NCBI RefSeq assembly: GCF_013373865.1
Contig: NC_050473.1
Coordinates: forward strand, 23,115,979-23,179,978
From: Monomorium pharaonis
Lineage: Eukaryota > Arthropoda > Insecta > Hymenoptera > Formicidae
Length of the DNA stretch: 64,000 nucleotides
Direction of reading: 5' to 3'
Within the stretch, counting starts at the first letter, position 1; each line of letters opens with the position of its first letter. The notes beneath the pieces are model-generated. The model was not told where the DNA came from, searched no databases, and saw only the letters and a list, made by a program, of their open reading frames with translations. Shown here piece after piece: positions 32,301 to 43,700 of the stretch. Both the position numbers and the translations under genes were made by a program.

Positions 32301-33851
32301 GAATATTACGACGAATTACTTACTCCTATATCAACCCCTCATGAACAAATTCCGCTTCTTCCTCTCGCACTCCAAGAACCAACAATCGATAAAACTCGTG
32401 AAAACTTACTTAGCCGAAAAGATAACCATGTTATATTCATATACCTAAACGGTACTCCTTTTGATAACGGCGCGAAACAATATTCAGAAGCTAACTTACT
32501 ACCGAACTACGAAAACTTAACTTACGAAAGAGCTAATGTAAGAACCATAAAGGGAAACACTGTAATTTCACTCCCTATAAAATTTAATAATCGTACACTA
32601 TTAGAGCCACAAACTTTAAAAAATTGTTTTCAATCATTAGTAGACGTAATAACTGAATTAGAGCTCAAATCAATAAGCGTTAGTAAAACCGAATCTTTTG
32701 ACGACATTCCATGGTCTTACGTCCTTAAGCAATTCAAAATTTATTTAACAGGAACTAACTGTCAAATTACTATTTGTGAAAATTTAATCCGAAATCCTGA
32801 GCCTCACGAACGTGAAGCATTGATCTTAGAAAATCACGCGTCCTCGCACGGTGGTCACAAAGGTGTAACGAAAACCTATAATCGATTAAGACCACATTAT
32901 TTTTGGAGCTCTATGAAAAAGGATATTTCAGATTTAATTCGAAAATGTAAGCAATGTCAAATTAAGAAGCTAACCAGAATTAAAACTAAACAACCCATGA
33001 TAATTACAGACACCCCCGGAACAGCTTTCGATAAAGTTTCGCTTGATATAATGGGACCATTACCAGTTACCATAAAGGGAAATCAATATATTCTAACAAT
33101 GCAAGATTTATTAACGAAATATTCCGTAGCCGTACCATTAAATGATGCCACGTCGGTATCTATTGCCGACGCATTTGCGAAGAATTTCATATGCATTTAC
33201 GGTGCTCCGAAAGCCATACTCACAGATCAAGGAGCAAATTTTTTATCTTCTCTTATGCGATCTTTGACTAAGAAATTCAATATTCAACATTTTAAAACAA
33301 CCGCCTATTATCCTCAGTCAAATGGTTCTTTAGAACGATCGCATCACGTACTAACCGAATATCTTAAAACGCAAATTGACAAGGAAGATAATTGGGACGA
33401 CTATATTAACATGGCTATGTTTTCTTATAATACTAGTGTACACGAAGGTACAAAATTTTCGCCATACGAACTTATATTCGGCAAACTAGCTCGTTTACCC
33501 TCTAGCCACCCTCCTTTAGAGTCCAATAACGAAAATACGTATCACGAATATATCACAGATCTCGCGAATAGATTACACGAAACATGTGAAGAGGCTAGAC
33601 AAAATTTAATTTCTGCTAAAGAAAGAAGCAAACGATACTATGACAGACACATAAATCCTCGACATTTTGAGGAAGGCACAGAAGTATTTCTATTGAAAGA
33701 ACCAAGTAAAGGAAAATTCTCTGATCAATATGTGGGACCTTACAAAGTAATTGAAAATCTCCCACCCTGCAACGTAAAAATTCTAATTGGCAAACGACCA
33801 CGCGTTGTGCATATCAACAAATTGAAGGTAGCACACGTGGATCCAGGATGA
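29223..33851 (+). CDS. pol: pol: protease, reverse transcriptase, RNase H, integrase
   Basis: Read by -1 frameshift from gag; no ATG is needed at the front. Numbering from 29352: aspartic protease with DSG at 29-31; a spacer of about 250 residues with repeated TRGH motifs; reverse transcriptase with RLVIDYRNLN and catalytic YMDD at 637-640; RNase H with TTDASG (Asp786); an acidic linker (DTDDDEEYYDE); integrase with the zinc-binding HHCC set (His1162 or His1166, His1169, Cys1199, Cys1202), catalytic Asp1232, Asp1292 and Glu1328 (35 residues between the last two, as in D,D-35-E), and a GPYKV motif near the end. This order is typical of gypsy/Metaviridae. All key residues are present and the frame is uninterrupted, so the enzyme could be functional. 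Confidence 0.92.
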   Translation, partial: FGKLPGRSDVRRPSERLRNSASDNISTDFRSHNPNPASHSFYNLNVTKDVHALPSVDISSPDLVNQCNFMLDSGSAFNLIKSRFLQDHITINKNDIVTFKGISSEIISSIGSVEILLLNQPTKFQVIPDLAGLPHDGILGNPFFQKNSVNINYQNKSLSYQDIKIPFANSEIVILKARSVTPFHVNIINVEKQVGYLPLYAIADKIYLGDAIVTNSKGKAYLPIFNTSDSEQKVRIPSVELQDFDMATSVEQVASPPHLPNHLLNPESLTHLKNNIDNIGSGIEPLEANVSLGDENNSLHTVKTRGHATVPLNLETPLNLNGDKKDNAVRYRKSPKINVNLDNNLLPLHATETRGHTVAPSLSPVTYNKSIDNIGGVRGSPNEADVSLGVSSVLQHVTETRGHSVILANVTNSANSTNSTTNSETRSNSHTKGVRGRPEVPAYDNPVYFHYTTECHPKCTHSLENNRTSTILNLLRLDHLNPEEIENIKTLINENEDRFHLPGDSLEATNAAEHFIPTTDDIPVHTKQYKFPPVHKEEISKEINDLLINDSIEHSTSPYNSPLWIVPKKPDSQGNKRWRLVIDYRNLNEKTIGDAYPLPNITDILDQLGSAKYFSVLDLASGFHQIPMASKDAPKTAFSTPYGHYQFKRMPFGLKNAPATFQRLMDNVLSGLQGNELFVYMDDIVIYAKSLREHEIKFTRLMQRLRNANLKLQPDKCEFLRHEVAYLGHIIGSNGVRPDPGKINSIMNFPTPKTPKNIKQFLGLAGYYRRFIPNFSKTAKPLTDLLKKNSTFSWQVKQIDSFNTLKLALCSNPILQYPDFTKPFILTTDASGYAIGGVLSQGPVGQDLPISYTSRILNAAEKNYSTIEKECLAIVYCINHFRPYLYGKRFTIITDHKPLVWLNSIKDPSSRLWKWRNKLFEYDFEIKYKKGTLNNNADALSRNPPENHVFPLINADQDDSSDESLFFSSNKNRTLPQTPPQNTDNENRNSIETHDDYVDMNTSQNSNHENLEETSDYTESDTDDDEEYYDELLTPISTPHEQIPLLPLALQEPTIDKTRENLLSRKDNHVIFIYLNGTPFDNGAKQYSEANLLPNYENLTYERANVRTIKGNTVISLPIKFNNRTLLEPQTLKNCFQSLVDVITELELKSISVSKTESFDDIPWSYVLKQFKIYLTGTNCQITICENLIRNPEPHEREALILENHASSHGGHKGVTKTYNRLRPHYFWSSMKKDISDLIRKCKQCQIKKLTRIKTKQPMIITDTPGTAFDKVSLDIMGPLPVTIKGNQYILTMQDLLTKYSVAVPLNDATSVSIADAFAKNFICIYGAPKAILTDQGANFLSSLMRSLTKKFNIQHFKTTAYYPQSNGSLERSHHVLTEYLKTQIDKEDNWDDYINMAMFSYNTSVHEGTKFSPYELIFGKLARLPSSHPPLESNNENTYHEYITDLANRLHETCEEARQNLISAKERSKRYYDRHINPRHFEEGTEVFLLKEPSKGKFSDQYVGPYKVIENLPPCNVKILIGKRPRVVHINKLKVAHVDPG
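29226..29269 (+). other. -1 programmed frameshift signal between gag and pol
   Basis: GGGAAAC at 29226-29232 lies in the gag frame as G GGA AAC, the X XXY YYZ slippery form. The pol (-1) frame opens just before, after a stop at 29220-29222. A perfect 8-bp stem, CGTTCCGA 29241-29248 with TCGGAACG 29262-29269, starts 8 nt downstream. GGGCG (29238-29242) can alternatively pair with CGCCC (29256-29260), giving pseudoknot or switch potential, though the connecting loops would be very short. Confidence 0.75.
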
Positions 33852-33878
33852 GCGCCTAATCATTATTTCTGTTCACAG

Positions 33879-34280
33879 ATGCTTTGGCACCGTCGGCCAG
33901 GACTTCCGGCCCGACATTTAACCACTCCTATAAAACCAGTCGATAAATCACCATTTTGGTACTGTGTACAAAACACAGGCTACCGCAAAAAAGTAACTAA
34001 TTTTTGCCTATGTCTTAAATGTTTTAAACAAATTAGAACTCTTATAATTCGAGCCCAATATAAATTTGAAGCATCACATTTTGCCATAAATTCTTTAACA
34101 TACCACGAAGTAAATTGTAGTCAATGCTTAAAATCAGTTACGAAAATTAAACCAATTAGAAATTGTTTTACATGTACCAATCGACTATGGCAATATCTAC
34201 ATGAAATCGATATAAGTGAACAGATAATAGATCATATGAATGAAACAACCTACGTGATTTCACGAGGTTCCTTTTATTAA
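33879..34280 (+). CDS. Small cysteine-rich accessory ORF between pol and env
   Basis: 133 residues, starting 27 bp after the pol stop at the first ATG. Pyrimidine-rich TTATTTCTGTTCACAG directly precedes the ATG and looks like a splice acceptor, suggesting expression from a spliced RNA. Cysteines are arranged C-x15-C-x2-C, about 31 residues, then C-x2-C-x12-C-x2-C (NCSQC...NCFTC), as in two zinc-binding sites. The same spacing occurs in the ORFs at 50255 and 50711, so it is probably a real, conserved family. No family name known to me; a nucleic-acid-binding regulator is a guess. Confidence 0.65.
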   Translation: MLWHRRPGLPARHLTTPIKPVDKSPFWYCVQNTGYRKKVTNFCLCLKCFKQIRTLIIRAQYKFEASHFAINSLTYHEVNCSQCLKSVTKIKPIRNCFTCTNRLWQYLHEIDISEQIIDHMNETTYVISRGSFY

Positions 34281-36513
34281 CGGGCATGCAAATACCATGC
34301 GCTTGATTCTTCGAGCAGCGGAAAATCAAGTGAATATCGAACTTACTGTCTCACCGGAAACACTAAGCTCGATCAAACATAATTAACACTTATTCAATCT
34401 AACATTTAATCCACCTAATCAAAAACTAATAACCCATTTCCTTATTTAAAATCATAAAACTTAATGATACATTATAGATCCCGCCGCACAAAAAAAAAAC
34501 ACAAAATAAAGAAAATAACAAATAATGCTTATAATTAATTGTCCACATAACCGATTTACGCAAATCTATTTATACTTTAAATATTAATAATTAATAATAA
34601 GATCGCATGAAAACAAAATAGAAGTATTATACTAATCATATCCAATAACCATTCTAACATATTATATTAATCGCATTTTATCTACACTAAATCCCACCGC
34701 ATAAAAAAATAATAAAGAAAAAAAAACAAATATGTAATACCTATATTATATAAAATATTAGTTTTATTCTTATTAATATTATCTCGTAACGTTTTATAGA
34801 ATACATATAATCATACAATTTTCCATACATTATATTACTTGCATTCAATATTATACTTAGTACGCACATACGTATATACATACATTTTATTTTATAATTA
34901 ATTAGGTAAAAATCGATGCTTTATATGACCAATCATAATCGTTACCACAGGATACGCACAGTTGCCTTGTTTCTTTTTATTATATACACATATATCGTTT
35001 GTTTATTCCGATACACAGTTACAATTAGTTTACTATATACCTTGCAATATGTAATCTTATGCCACAAGCGCAATTTATACAAACTATTAATCCCACCGCA
35101 GTATAATAATTTTTATTAGTTGTAGTTATCACTAATCCCACCGATGACAAAAACATAATCCCACCGCTAAAGCAATAACCGATTAGCTTATTTCACTACT
35201 AATCAATAAATTACACGTGGTCATCGATCAATCAATATCGCGCTACGCGAATAAGGCACCGAGCTGCCTATGCCGCCGATAGACTTCTCATATCGATTTA
35301 ACGATTTGATTCATTTCGCCTTATTGCTACAAAATACACATAATCCCTCCGCAGTTAATAATTCTACTAGCTTTATCACTACTGCTTGATGTTAAGAAAT
35401 AAAAATAAAATCCCACCGCTAAAATTTATATAAGCATATCTCACAATAAAAAAGGGGAAATGAAAAATATACATGAAAAAAAAACATAAATCCCACCGCT
35501 ATTTGAAAAAGCCTCATTGATTGATCTGACCATACAAAATAATAAAAAAATATATACATAATAAAATAAGAAATAAACATACATACATATATATTTATAT
35601 CCCACCGCTTTACAATATGATGCAATGCTAACTACATAATATATCCCACTATAATATATATATATCCCACCGCAATAAATATAACATAATAATACTAACC
35701 ATATTAAATATTACTTTTAAGGATTATACTTGAGTTTTAAACTATATTAACCATATTTAGCTTTATTTTCGCCTCCCGTATACTTACATACATATTTTAC
35801 AAATAATAATCATAAATTATCCATACAAAGGAAAAGGAGTTACGCTAAAAAAAAAAAAAAAATATTCTTTAATTTTATTAAGTGCATTCAATATCGGCGT
35901 TGTCACACGAATAAACATAGGAAACATATATCATTACAACTTAATACTATTAACTTTAATTTTACTTTGCTTAAATTTTTTATTTTATCATTTTATCCCA
36001 CCGCTATTAACATTACTTGCTACTAAATAATAATATTTACTTAACAATATTTTACTAATCTTACATATTATCAATACTATATATCCTACGCAAGTCAAAC
36101 TAATTTACCTTGCGTTTTATTTTATTTTATTTTATTAGATTGCTAGCATTTATACTTATAACCTACTACACAATATACACATATCTTGCGATTCACAATC
36201 TTATATTATTGTACTCGACACTCTGATAAGCGTATTTACATATCCGTTCTCTGCCGTACATAAATCTCTATTACTATAATTATATTCAATACTATTTTAT
36301 TAACATAGACATAAAGTTATTCTTGTTCTCTTTCTTACATATATCTTAGTTACAAGTTATAGGCCTACAATTATGGTATAATATCTCATGAAATATCACG
36401 CGCTATTTTCAATCGTAATATAAACATATATATGTTACAATATACTACTTTATACCTTTATATTACATTTAGTTTTATTACTATAAATACATATACGCAT
36501 AAAGGATCATTAT
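34281..36513 (+). repeat. Noncoding pol-env interval with ATCCCACCGC decamers
   Basis: AT-rich, with no credible gene. The decamer ATCCCACCGC (or one mismatch) begins at 34478, 34691, 35090, 35135, 35158, 35343, 35410, 35490, 35599, 35664 and 35995, with a partial at 35643. An A16-type run lies near 35848. These GC-rich words stand out sharply from the AT background. Confidence 0.75.
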
Positions 36514-38525
36514 ATGAAAATGAAGTCATTTATAATAGTTTTGACTTTCGTAATTAACGTTCACGCTTTAATCGGTTTCGATTGTGGCGGACGACACCTC
36601 AATATCACCGCTATATCATCGCTCGACGTAGGCGAGTGCGACTTGCAATACAAAAGGCCTAATACCACGGAAATCTCTATTCAACTTCTACAATTATCTA
36701 ATTACAATCAAGCCAAAGTTTTCCAGTGCAAAGTGGAAATTTCACGAACAGTCTTTTATTGTGGAATGAACTCTCACATCTCCGCAGTCCACAACGGCCA
36801 AGCCGAATATATCCACGAAACAGGATATACCACATGCATGAGGATGTTCAACGACGGAACCATATCAATGGGACCAGTTCTCTTCACAGGAATCAAAGCC
36901 AATCAAACGACTTACCGCAGCTTCACCCTTGGAGGAAGAATTGAAAATAACGGATATTGTAAGGGTACAGCACAATATTCCGATCCGTATGGATCATGGC
37001 CTGACGTCATAGTTCAAGCCAGCGCCAAAATAACCATTAAATCATCTATGAATCCCGTTCATCTCGAATCTGGAAAAATAAAATTACGCTCTGGAACGAC
37101 CTGCACACTTGCTGATAGCTTTTGTCTCGACACGGATGACGGATATTCATATTGGAAGCCAATACCGACTTCCGCCTGTGGATTTAATCAATACGATGTC
37201 CTCTACGAAGGACCTGCAAATAAAACTACTGAAAGCGACAGTTCTGAATCGCCAGTCTCTCAATCTACAGTCTCACGACACAAGACGTTACCTTCGCTCT
37301 AACCAGCCGAGGAGAACAACCTCTGTGCGGTTATAATTTACTACGCACGGAGCATCCAAAATTGTTTATAATGGAAATTAAAAATGGAGCTACTTTTGCT
37401 AGCCGTACCTCTATTCCAATACACAACCTCGACATCTTTGCACATCTAAACTCTAAATTTGTGTACGTCGAAAAACACGTACGCAGCCAGATGACATCTT
37501 TATACCATAACGTAATGACGCAAAAATGTGAGCTCGAAAGACAAGTAATTACAAACGCTCTATCTTTCGCTGCTTTACAACCTGACGAATTCGCATACAG
37601 ACTCATGAAAGGACCCGGCTATATGGCAGTCAACACCGGAGAGTCTGTCCACATTGTAAAATGTATCCCAGTGGAAGTCACACTGAGAGAAACAACAGAA
37701 TGCTACTCTGAATTACCAATAACCGTACGAAACGGATCGTTTTTCCTGACGCCTAGATCAAGAATAATTTCTAGGGTAGGGAACAAACGAGAATGCAGCA
37801 ACAAACTACCGACATTATTTAGAATCGAGCAAACCTGGCTGCAATTCACGCCGAAACCCCAGGTCTTGCAATTACCGCCCGAACAACTTAAACCTCTTAC
37901 TAAACTAACTTGGAACTACGCCAAGCCAGCACCTCTAGCCGTTTCTGGATTATATGCCGATAAGGAAATTGAAAGGCTCAGAGATCATATTATGTTTCCC
38001 GCCGAGAAACCTGCACTACTTCACGAAATCGCTAGACGCATCACTGGACACGATATTGGATCAAATGCCGTATCTGTCTATAATCTCCTGGACGAAGAAG
38101 CCCTTAACAAAATCGCTGACAACACTGCTTCTCGCCTATGGAAGGGCTTTGTAAATTTCGGCTCAGCAACAGCCGGAATAATGGGCATTTTTATTATTAT
38201 ACGTGTCATTAAAGTCGTGATCGACACACTCCTTCATGGATACGCTCTTCATTCAGTATATGGGTGTAGTCTACATTTACTTGGAGCCCTGTGGAGCTCT
38301 ATCACTCATCTGCTACTTCACTTGAGCCGCGGACCGACGCGGAAGCCCGATAAGAAAATCGAACAACGACCACAGCAGCCGCCGCCACCTCCGTTGCCGA
38401 TGGCCCCTCCAGCATTCTCCCGCTTGAAGGATGCCCAGATATACGTAATCAACGAGGAAAATTTATCCGACTCGAACAGGTCAGTTTGTTCTCATCAGAA
38501 GGACGCCCAAATGAGCACGATCTAG
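36514..38525 (+). pseudogene. env: env: chuvirus-like glycoprotein, broken by a frameshift
   Basis: Two frames cover one glycoprotein gene. The first (36514-37302, 262 residues) begins with a hydrophobic signal peptide and holds many conserved-looking cysteines. The second has an ATG at 37362 and ends at 38525 (387 residues from that ATG); its frame is already open from 37248, so they overlap and a single frame change lies between about 37248 and 37300. The C-terminal piece has a hydrophobic membrane anchor at about residues 267-290 and a Pro-rich tail. Cysteine pattern and motif style (for instance QCKVEI, FYCGMNSH, ECYSELP) resemble chuvirus glycoproteins, known as captured envelope genes in insect LTR elements, rather than the baculovirus F-like env of Drosophila gypsy. 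Family assignment is from recognition only. As it stands no full-length protein is made. Confidence 0.75.
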
Positions 38526-38657
38526 GAAGAAGCCAACGAAAATAATCCTTAACGTCCTTATCAGATAACCATAACGCCTACCCTTACAAAACTTTAAGAG
38601 ATCGTTTCGACGATCTTGAACAAATCCCTTCTAAATCATCGGGATTCGTTCTAAAAT
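38526..38657 (+). other. Short noncoding tail of the element
   Basis: Between the env stop and the polypurine tract; no signal seen. Confidence 0.5.
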
Positions 38658-38667
38658 AGGGGGGAGG
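38658..38667 (+). other. Polypurine tract
   Basis: AGGGGGGAGG abuts the 3' LTR start at 38668, as expected for plus-strand priming. Confidence 0.85.
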
Positions 38668-40757
38668 TGTCACGTCCCGTGTAAATTTTTCAATTTTTAT
38701 TAATTATTTGCTTTATGAATTTCCTTTATTCGTATATCTATTCATATATTCAATTATATTTTAATCAATTTTATATTACTATTCATTTATAACACTTATA
38801 TTATATTCTTATCCAATTATCTTAATTATTCAGTTAATTTTATATTACATAATTCACTTATTATTCATATTATTACTCATATTATATATTCTTGCATTTT
38901 ATTATTATTTTAATAATCATATACTATCTCTATATTAACCAGTTAATACTTATATTATTATATTCTCTAACGTTCATAACTTTTGAACGACTATTTTATC
39001 TATATTAATCATTAAGACCATATAAAATGTTATATTCTTTAAGGTTACAATCGTTCAAAATCATAATGATAATAGTTAATTACCAAATCTACATTGAATA
39101 TCGAATTATTCAATTAAATTAATCATACACCTTATGGTCGACACCTAAATTTAATATTGTAAAGGAATTGCATCAATAATCGTTCATTTTATTATAAAAA
39201 TTCTTTAAATTAAATTAAAATACTAAAATCTTATAAGTTACCGACTAACGGGATAACTCTACTATTAAAAACTTACCATTAACTTGTATACTTTGCCAAT
39301 AGAGGGCCAACTGTCGATAACTTACCTGCACTTACCATCAATTACCATTCCCTAATTACCGACAATGGTATACTTACCATTTGTTACAAGCGCCTACCGA
39401 ATGATAAACCCGTCATACACAGCCATCACGAATTCCTGGAAATGCTGCTGTAATTCCAAGAATTCCCGAAAACTTTTGCCAATATCTCGAGAACCATAAG
39501 AGGTAGAGTTGCCAAATTAATTCCAAGAAACGTCGCAGACTTTGTTTATACTAAAAATCATGTTTCCAAAAATTTGGAAAAAACAATTATTTTTTGGGAC
39601 AAATTTCACATTTTTTACCCAAAAACCGAAAACTTGCCAAAACGCTCCGTTTTACCTGATTCGACCGTAAATGATGTTCTTTTAAAAACTTCAATTTTAA
39701 CCCAACCCCGATTTTTCGGAAGGACCAAAATTCGGCCAAACATAGTCCTCGAGGTCCTCTATACGATGGTCCAAACCCCATCTCTTAATCTCTTACCGTT
39801 CACGAGATATAAATTTTTAAAGTGTCAAGGACGACTGCCAGAAAACCTTTATAAGTACTATAGGCCTTGAAACACAAGTCTCTCACCTTGAGAACCGTCA
39901 TGGTACATGAGCACTTGTGAAGGTGAATGTAAAATCATTGCATCACTATCATGAAATATTATTAACAGTAGAATATTCATAAGACCATTGTAGAAGCCTA
40001 AATAATATATAAAATGGTTTAAACAATTAATTAATCTAGGACGACTAACTATAATCACGAGGCACTACTACTTCTCAATTCCCTCTCATTTCCATAGTAC
40101 TTCACAAAACAAAGGTAAGACGCTTAAACACTAACAGAATTAACCATTCTTCAGACGTCAAGAATTCGGCTGAACTAGCAGCCTACTTAATAACACGACA
40201 AGAAATATTCATCACAAGTTTATTCAATCAATAAAATAAATAATTTTTATCCAGTTTATAAAATCAATCAATTAGATTTCATAAATCGATCTGTTTTTAT
40301 TAAATGTTTAAACAATAAATGAATTCATATCTTACCTGATCATAAATAATTTAATAACATACTTATACTCACTACTTTATTTAGTTGTTTCATATGCATA
40401 TTTTGGGTCTATCTACTACATACTATTTCGAGTAATCAACGTACTCTTTTCATTATTTATCTTATTGTATATATATATATATTGGTTATGTATTCAATAA
40501 ATGAAGATTAATGCTGATTAAGAAATAATAAATACGTTTATTTAACCTGTCTCTCATCCCATTTATTTCTCTCTCAAACGCGATAAACGATCCTTCCGGC
40601 TCTCGGCGTATCCCTGGGAAATAAGCAGACGTGCTGCGGTCGCCCTAAAACAAATAAATTGAGAGCCCCGTTAGACAAAAGAACGAAAGCTGCCCCCGTA
40701 TCGAGTAGTCTTCAACGGAACGTTACAAATCGGTTTTTGAAATTTTTGTCCGTAACA
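38668..40757 (+). mobile_element. 3' LTR, internally deleted (about 2.1 kb)
   Basis: TGTCACG...GTAACA, colinear with the 5' LTR up to about 40025 and again from about 40090 (TACTTCAC, GGTAAGACGC). Between these, about 65 bp replaces about 3.65 kb that includes the TATA box and polyA signal of the long form. Copies differ by scattered substitutions and small indels. Satellite DNA follows directly. Confidence 0.85.
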
Positions 40758-43700
40758 ACATTTGTAGTCGAATCGTTCAAAACTCATCGTTTTTACCTAA
40801 AAACAGAATTTTTGAACGTTAGGCACTGTATGGACATCAGATTTCATATTTCGAATCGTATGTAGTGCTTTTCGATACATTTGTAGTCGAATCGTTCAAA
40901 ACTTATGGTTTTTACCTAAAAACGGCCACTTTTTAACGTTATGCACTGTATAGACAGCAGGTTTCTTATTTGGAATCGAATGTAGTTGTTTTTAGGGTTT
41001 TTCGACACATTTGTAGTCGAAACGTTCAAAACTCATCGTTTTTATCTAAAAACAAGCATTTTTTAACGTTAGGCACTGTATGGACATCAGATTTCATATT
41101 TGGAATCGTATGTAGTGCTTTTCGCTACATTTGTAGTCGAATCGTTCAAAACTCATTGTTTTTAATTAAAAACAGAAACTTTTGAACGTTAGACACTGTA
41201 TGGACATCAGATTTCATATTTGGATTCGTATGTAATGATTTTTGATACATTTGTAGTCGAATCGTTCAAAACTCATTGTTTTTACCTAAAAACACGAACT
41301 TTTTAACGTTAGGCACTCTATGGACATCAGATTTCATATTTGGAATCGTATGTAGTGCTTTTCGCTACATTTGTAGTCGAATCGTTCAAATCTTATGGTT
41401 TTTACCTAAAAACACAAACTTTTGAACGTTAGGCACTGTATGGACATCAGGTTTCATATTTGGAATCGTATGTAGTGCTTTTCGATACATTTGTAGTCGA
41501 ATCGTTCAAATCTTATGGTTTTTACCTAAAAACACAAACTTTTGAACGTTAGGCACTGTATGGACATCAGGTTTCATATTTGGAATCGTATGTAGTGCTT
41601 TTCGATACATTTGTAGTCGAATCGTCCAAAACTCATCGTTTTTACCTAAAAACAGAAACTTTTTAACATTAGGCACTGTATGGACATCAGCTTTCATATT
41701 TGGAATCGTATGTAGTGCTTTTCAATACATTTGTAGTCGAATCGTTCAAAACTCACTGTTTTACCTAAAAAAGGAACTTCTTGACGTTAGGAACTGTATG
41801 GACATCAGATTTCATATTTGGAATCGTATGTAGTGCTTTTCGATATATTTGTAGTCGAATCGTTCAAAACTCACCGTTTCTACTTAAATATAGGAATTTT
41901 TTAATGTTAGGCACTGTTTGGACATCAGGTTTCATATTTGGACTTGTATGTAGTTGTTTTTAGGGCTTTTCGATACATTTGTAGTCGAATCGTCCAAAAC
42001 TCATCGTTTTTACCTAAAAACAGAAACTTTTGTTGTTAGGCACTGTATGGACATCAGATTTCATATTTGGAATCGTATGTAGTGCTTTTCGATACATTTG
42101 TAGTCGAATCGTCCAAAACTCATCGTTTTTACCTAAAAACAGAAACTTTTGAACATTAGGCACTGTATGGACATCAGGTTTCATATTTGGAATCGTATGT
42201 AGTGCTTTTCGATACATTTGTAGTCGAATCATTCAAAACTTATGGTTTTTACCTAAAAACGGCCACTTTTTAACGTTATGCACTGTATAGACAGCAGGTT
42301 TCTTATTTGGAATCGAATGTAGTTGTTTTTAGGGTTTTTCGACACATTTGTAGTCGAAACGTTCAAAACTCATCGTTTTTATCTAAAAACAAGCATTTTT
42401 TAACGTTAGGCACTGTTTGAACATCAGGTTTCATATTTGGAATCGTATGTAGTGCTTTTCGATACATTTCTAGTCGAATCATTCAAAACTCACTGTTTTT
42501 ACCTAAAAAAGAAACTTTAATATTAGGCACTGTATGGACATCAGGTTTCATATTTGGAATCGTATGTAGTGCTTTTCGATACATTTGTAGTCGAATCGTT
42601 CAAAACTTATGGTTTTTACCTAAAAACGGCCACTCTTTAACGTTATGCACTGTATAGACAGCAGGTTTCTTATTTGGAATCATATGTAGTTGTTTTTAGG
42701 GTTTTTCGACACATTTGTAGTCGAAACGTTAAAAACTCATTGTTTTTATCTAAAAACAAGCATTTTTTAACGTTAGGCACTGTTTGAACATCAGGTTTCA
42801 TATTTGGAATCGTATGTAGTGCCTTTCGATACATTTCTAGTCGAATCGTTCAAAACTCATTGTTTTTAATTAAAAACAGAAACTTTTTAACGTTAGGCAC
42901 TGTATGGACATCAGGTTTCATATTTGGAATCGTATGTAGTGCTTTTCGATACATTTGTAGTCGAATCGTTCAAAACTTATGGTTTTTACCTAAAAACACA
43001 AACTTTTGAACGTTAGGCACTGTATGGACATCAGGTGTCATATTTGGAATCGTATGTAGTGCTTTTCGATACATTTGTAGTCGAATCGTTCAAAACTCAC
43101 TGTTTTACCTAAAAAAGGAACTTCTTGACGTTAGGCACTGTATGGACATCAGATTTCATATTTGGAATCGTATGTAGTGCTTTTCGATACATTTGTAGTC
43201 GAATCGTTCAAAACTCATTGTTTTTAATTAAAATCAGAAATTTTTGAACGTTAGGCACTGTATGGACATCAGGTTTCATATTTGGAATCGTATGTAGTGC
43301 TTTTCGATACATTTGTAGTCGAATCGTTCAAAACTCACTGTTTTTACCTAAAAAAAGAACTTTTTAACGTTAGGCACTGTATGGACATCAGGTTTCATAT
43401 TTGGAATCGTATGTAGTGCTTTTCGATACATTTGTAGTCGAATCGTTCAAAACTTATGGTTTTTACCTAAAAACACAAACTTTTGAACGTTAGGCATTGT
43501 ATGGACATCAGGTTTCATATTTGGAATCGTATGTAGTGCTTTTCGATACATTTGTAGTCGAATCGTTCCAAACTCATCGTTTTTACCTAAAAACAGAAAC
43601 TTTTGAACGTTAGGCACTGTATGGACATCAGATTTCATATTTGGAATCGTATGTAATGATTTTCGATACATTTGTAGTCGAATCGTTCAAAACTTATTGT

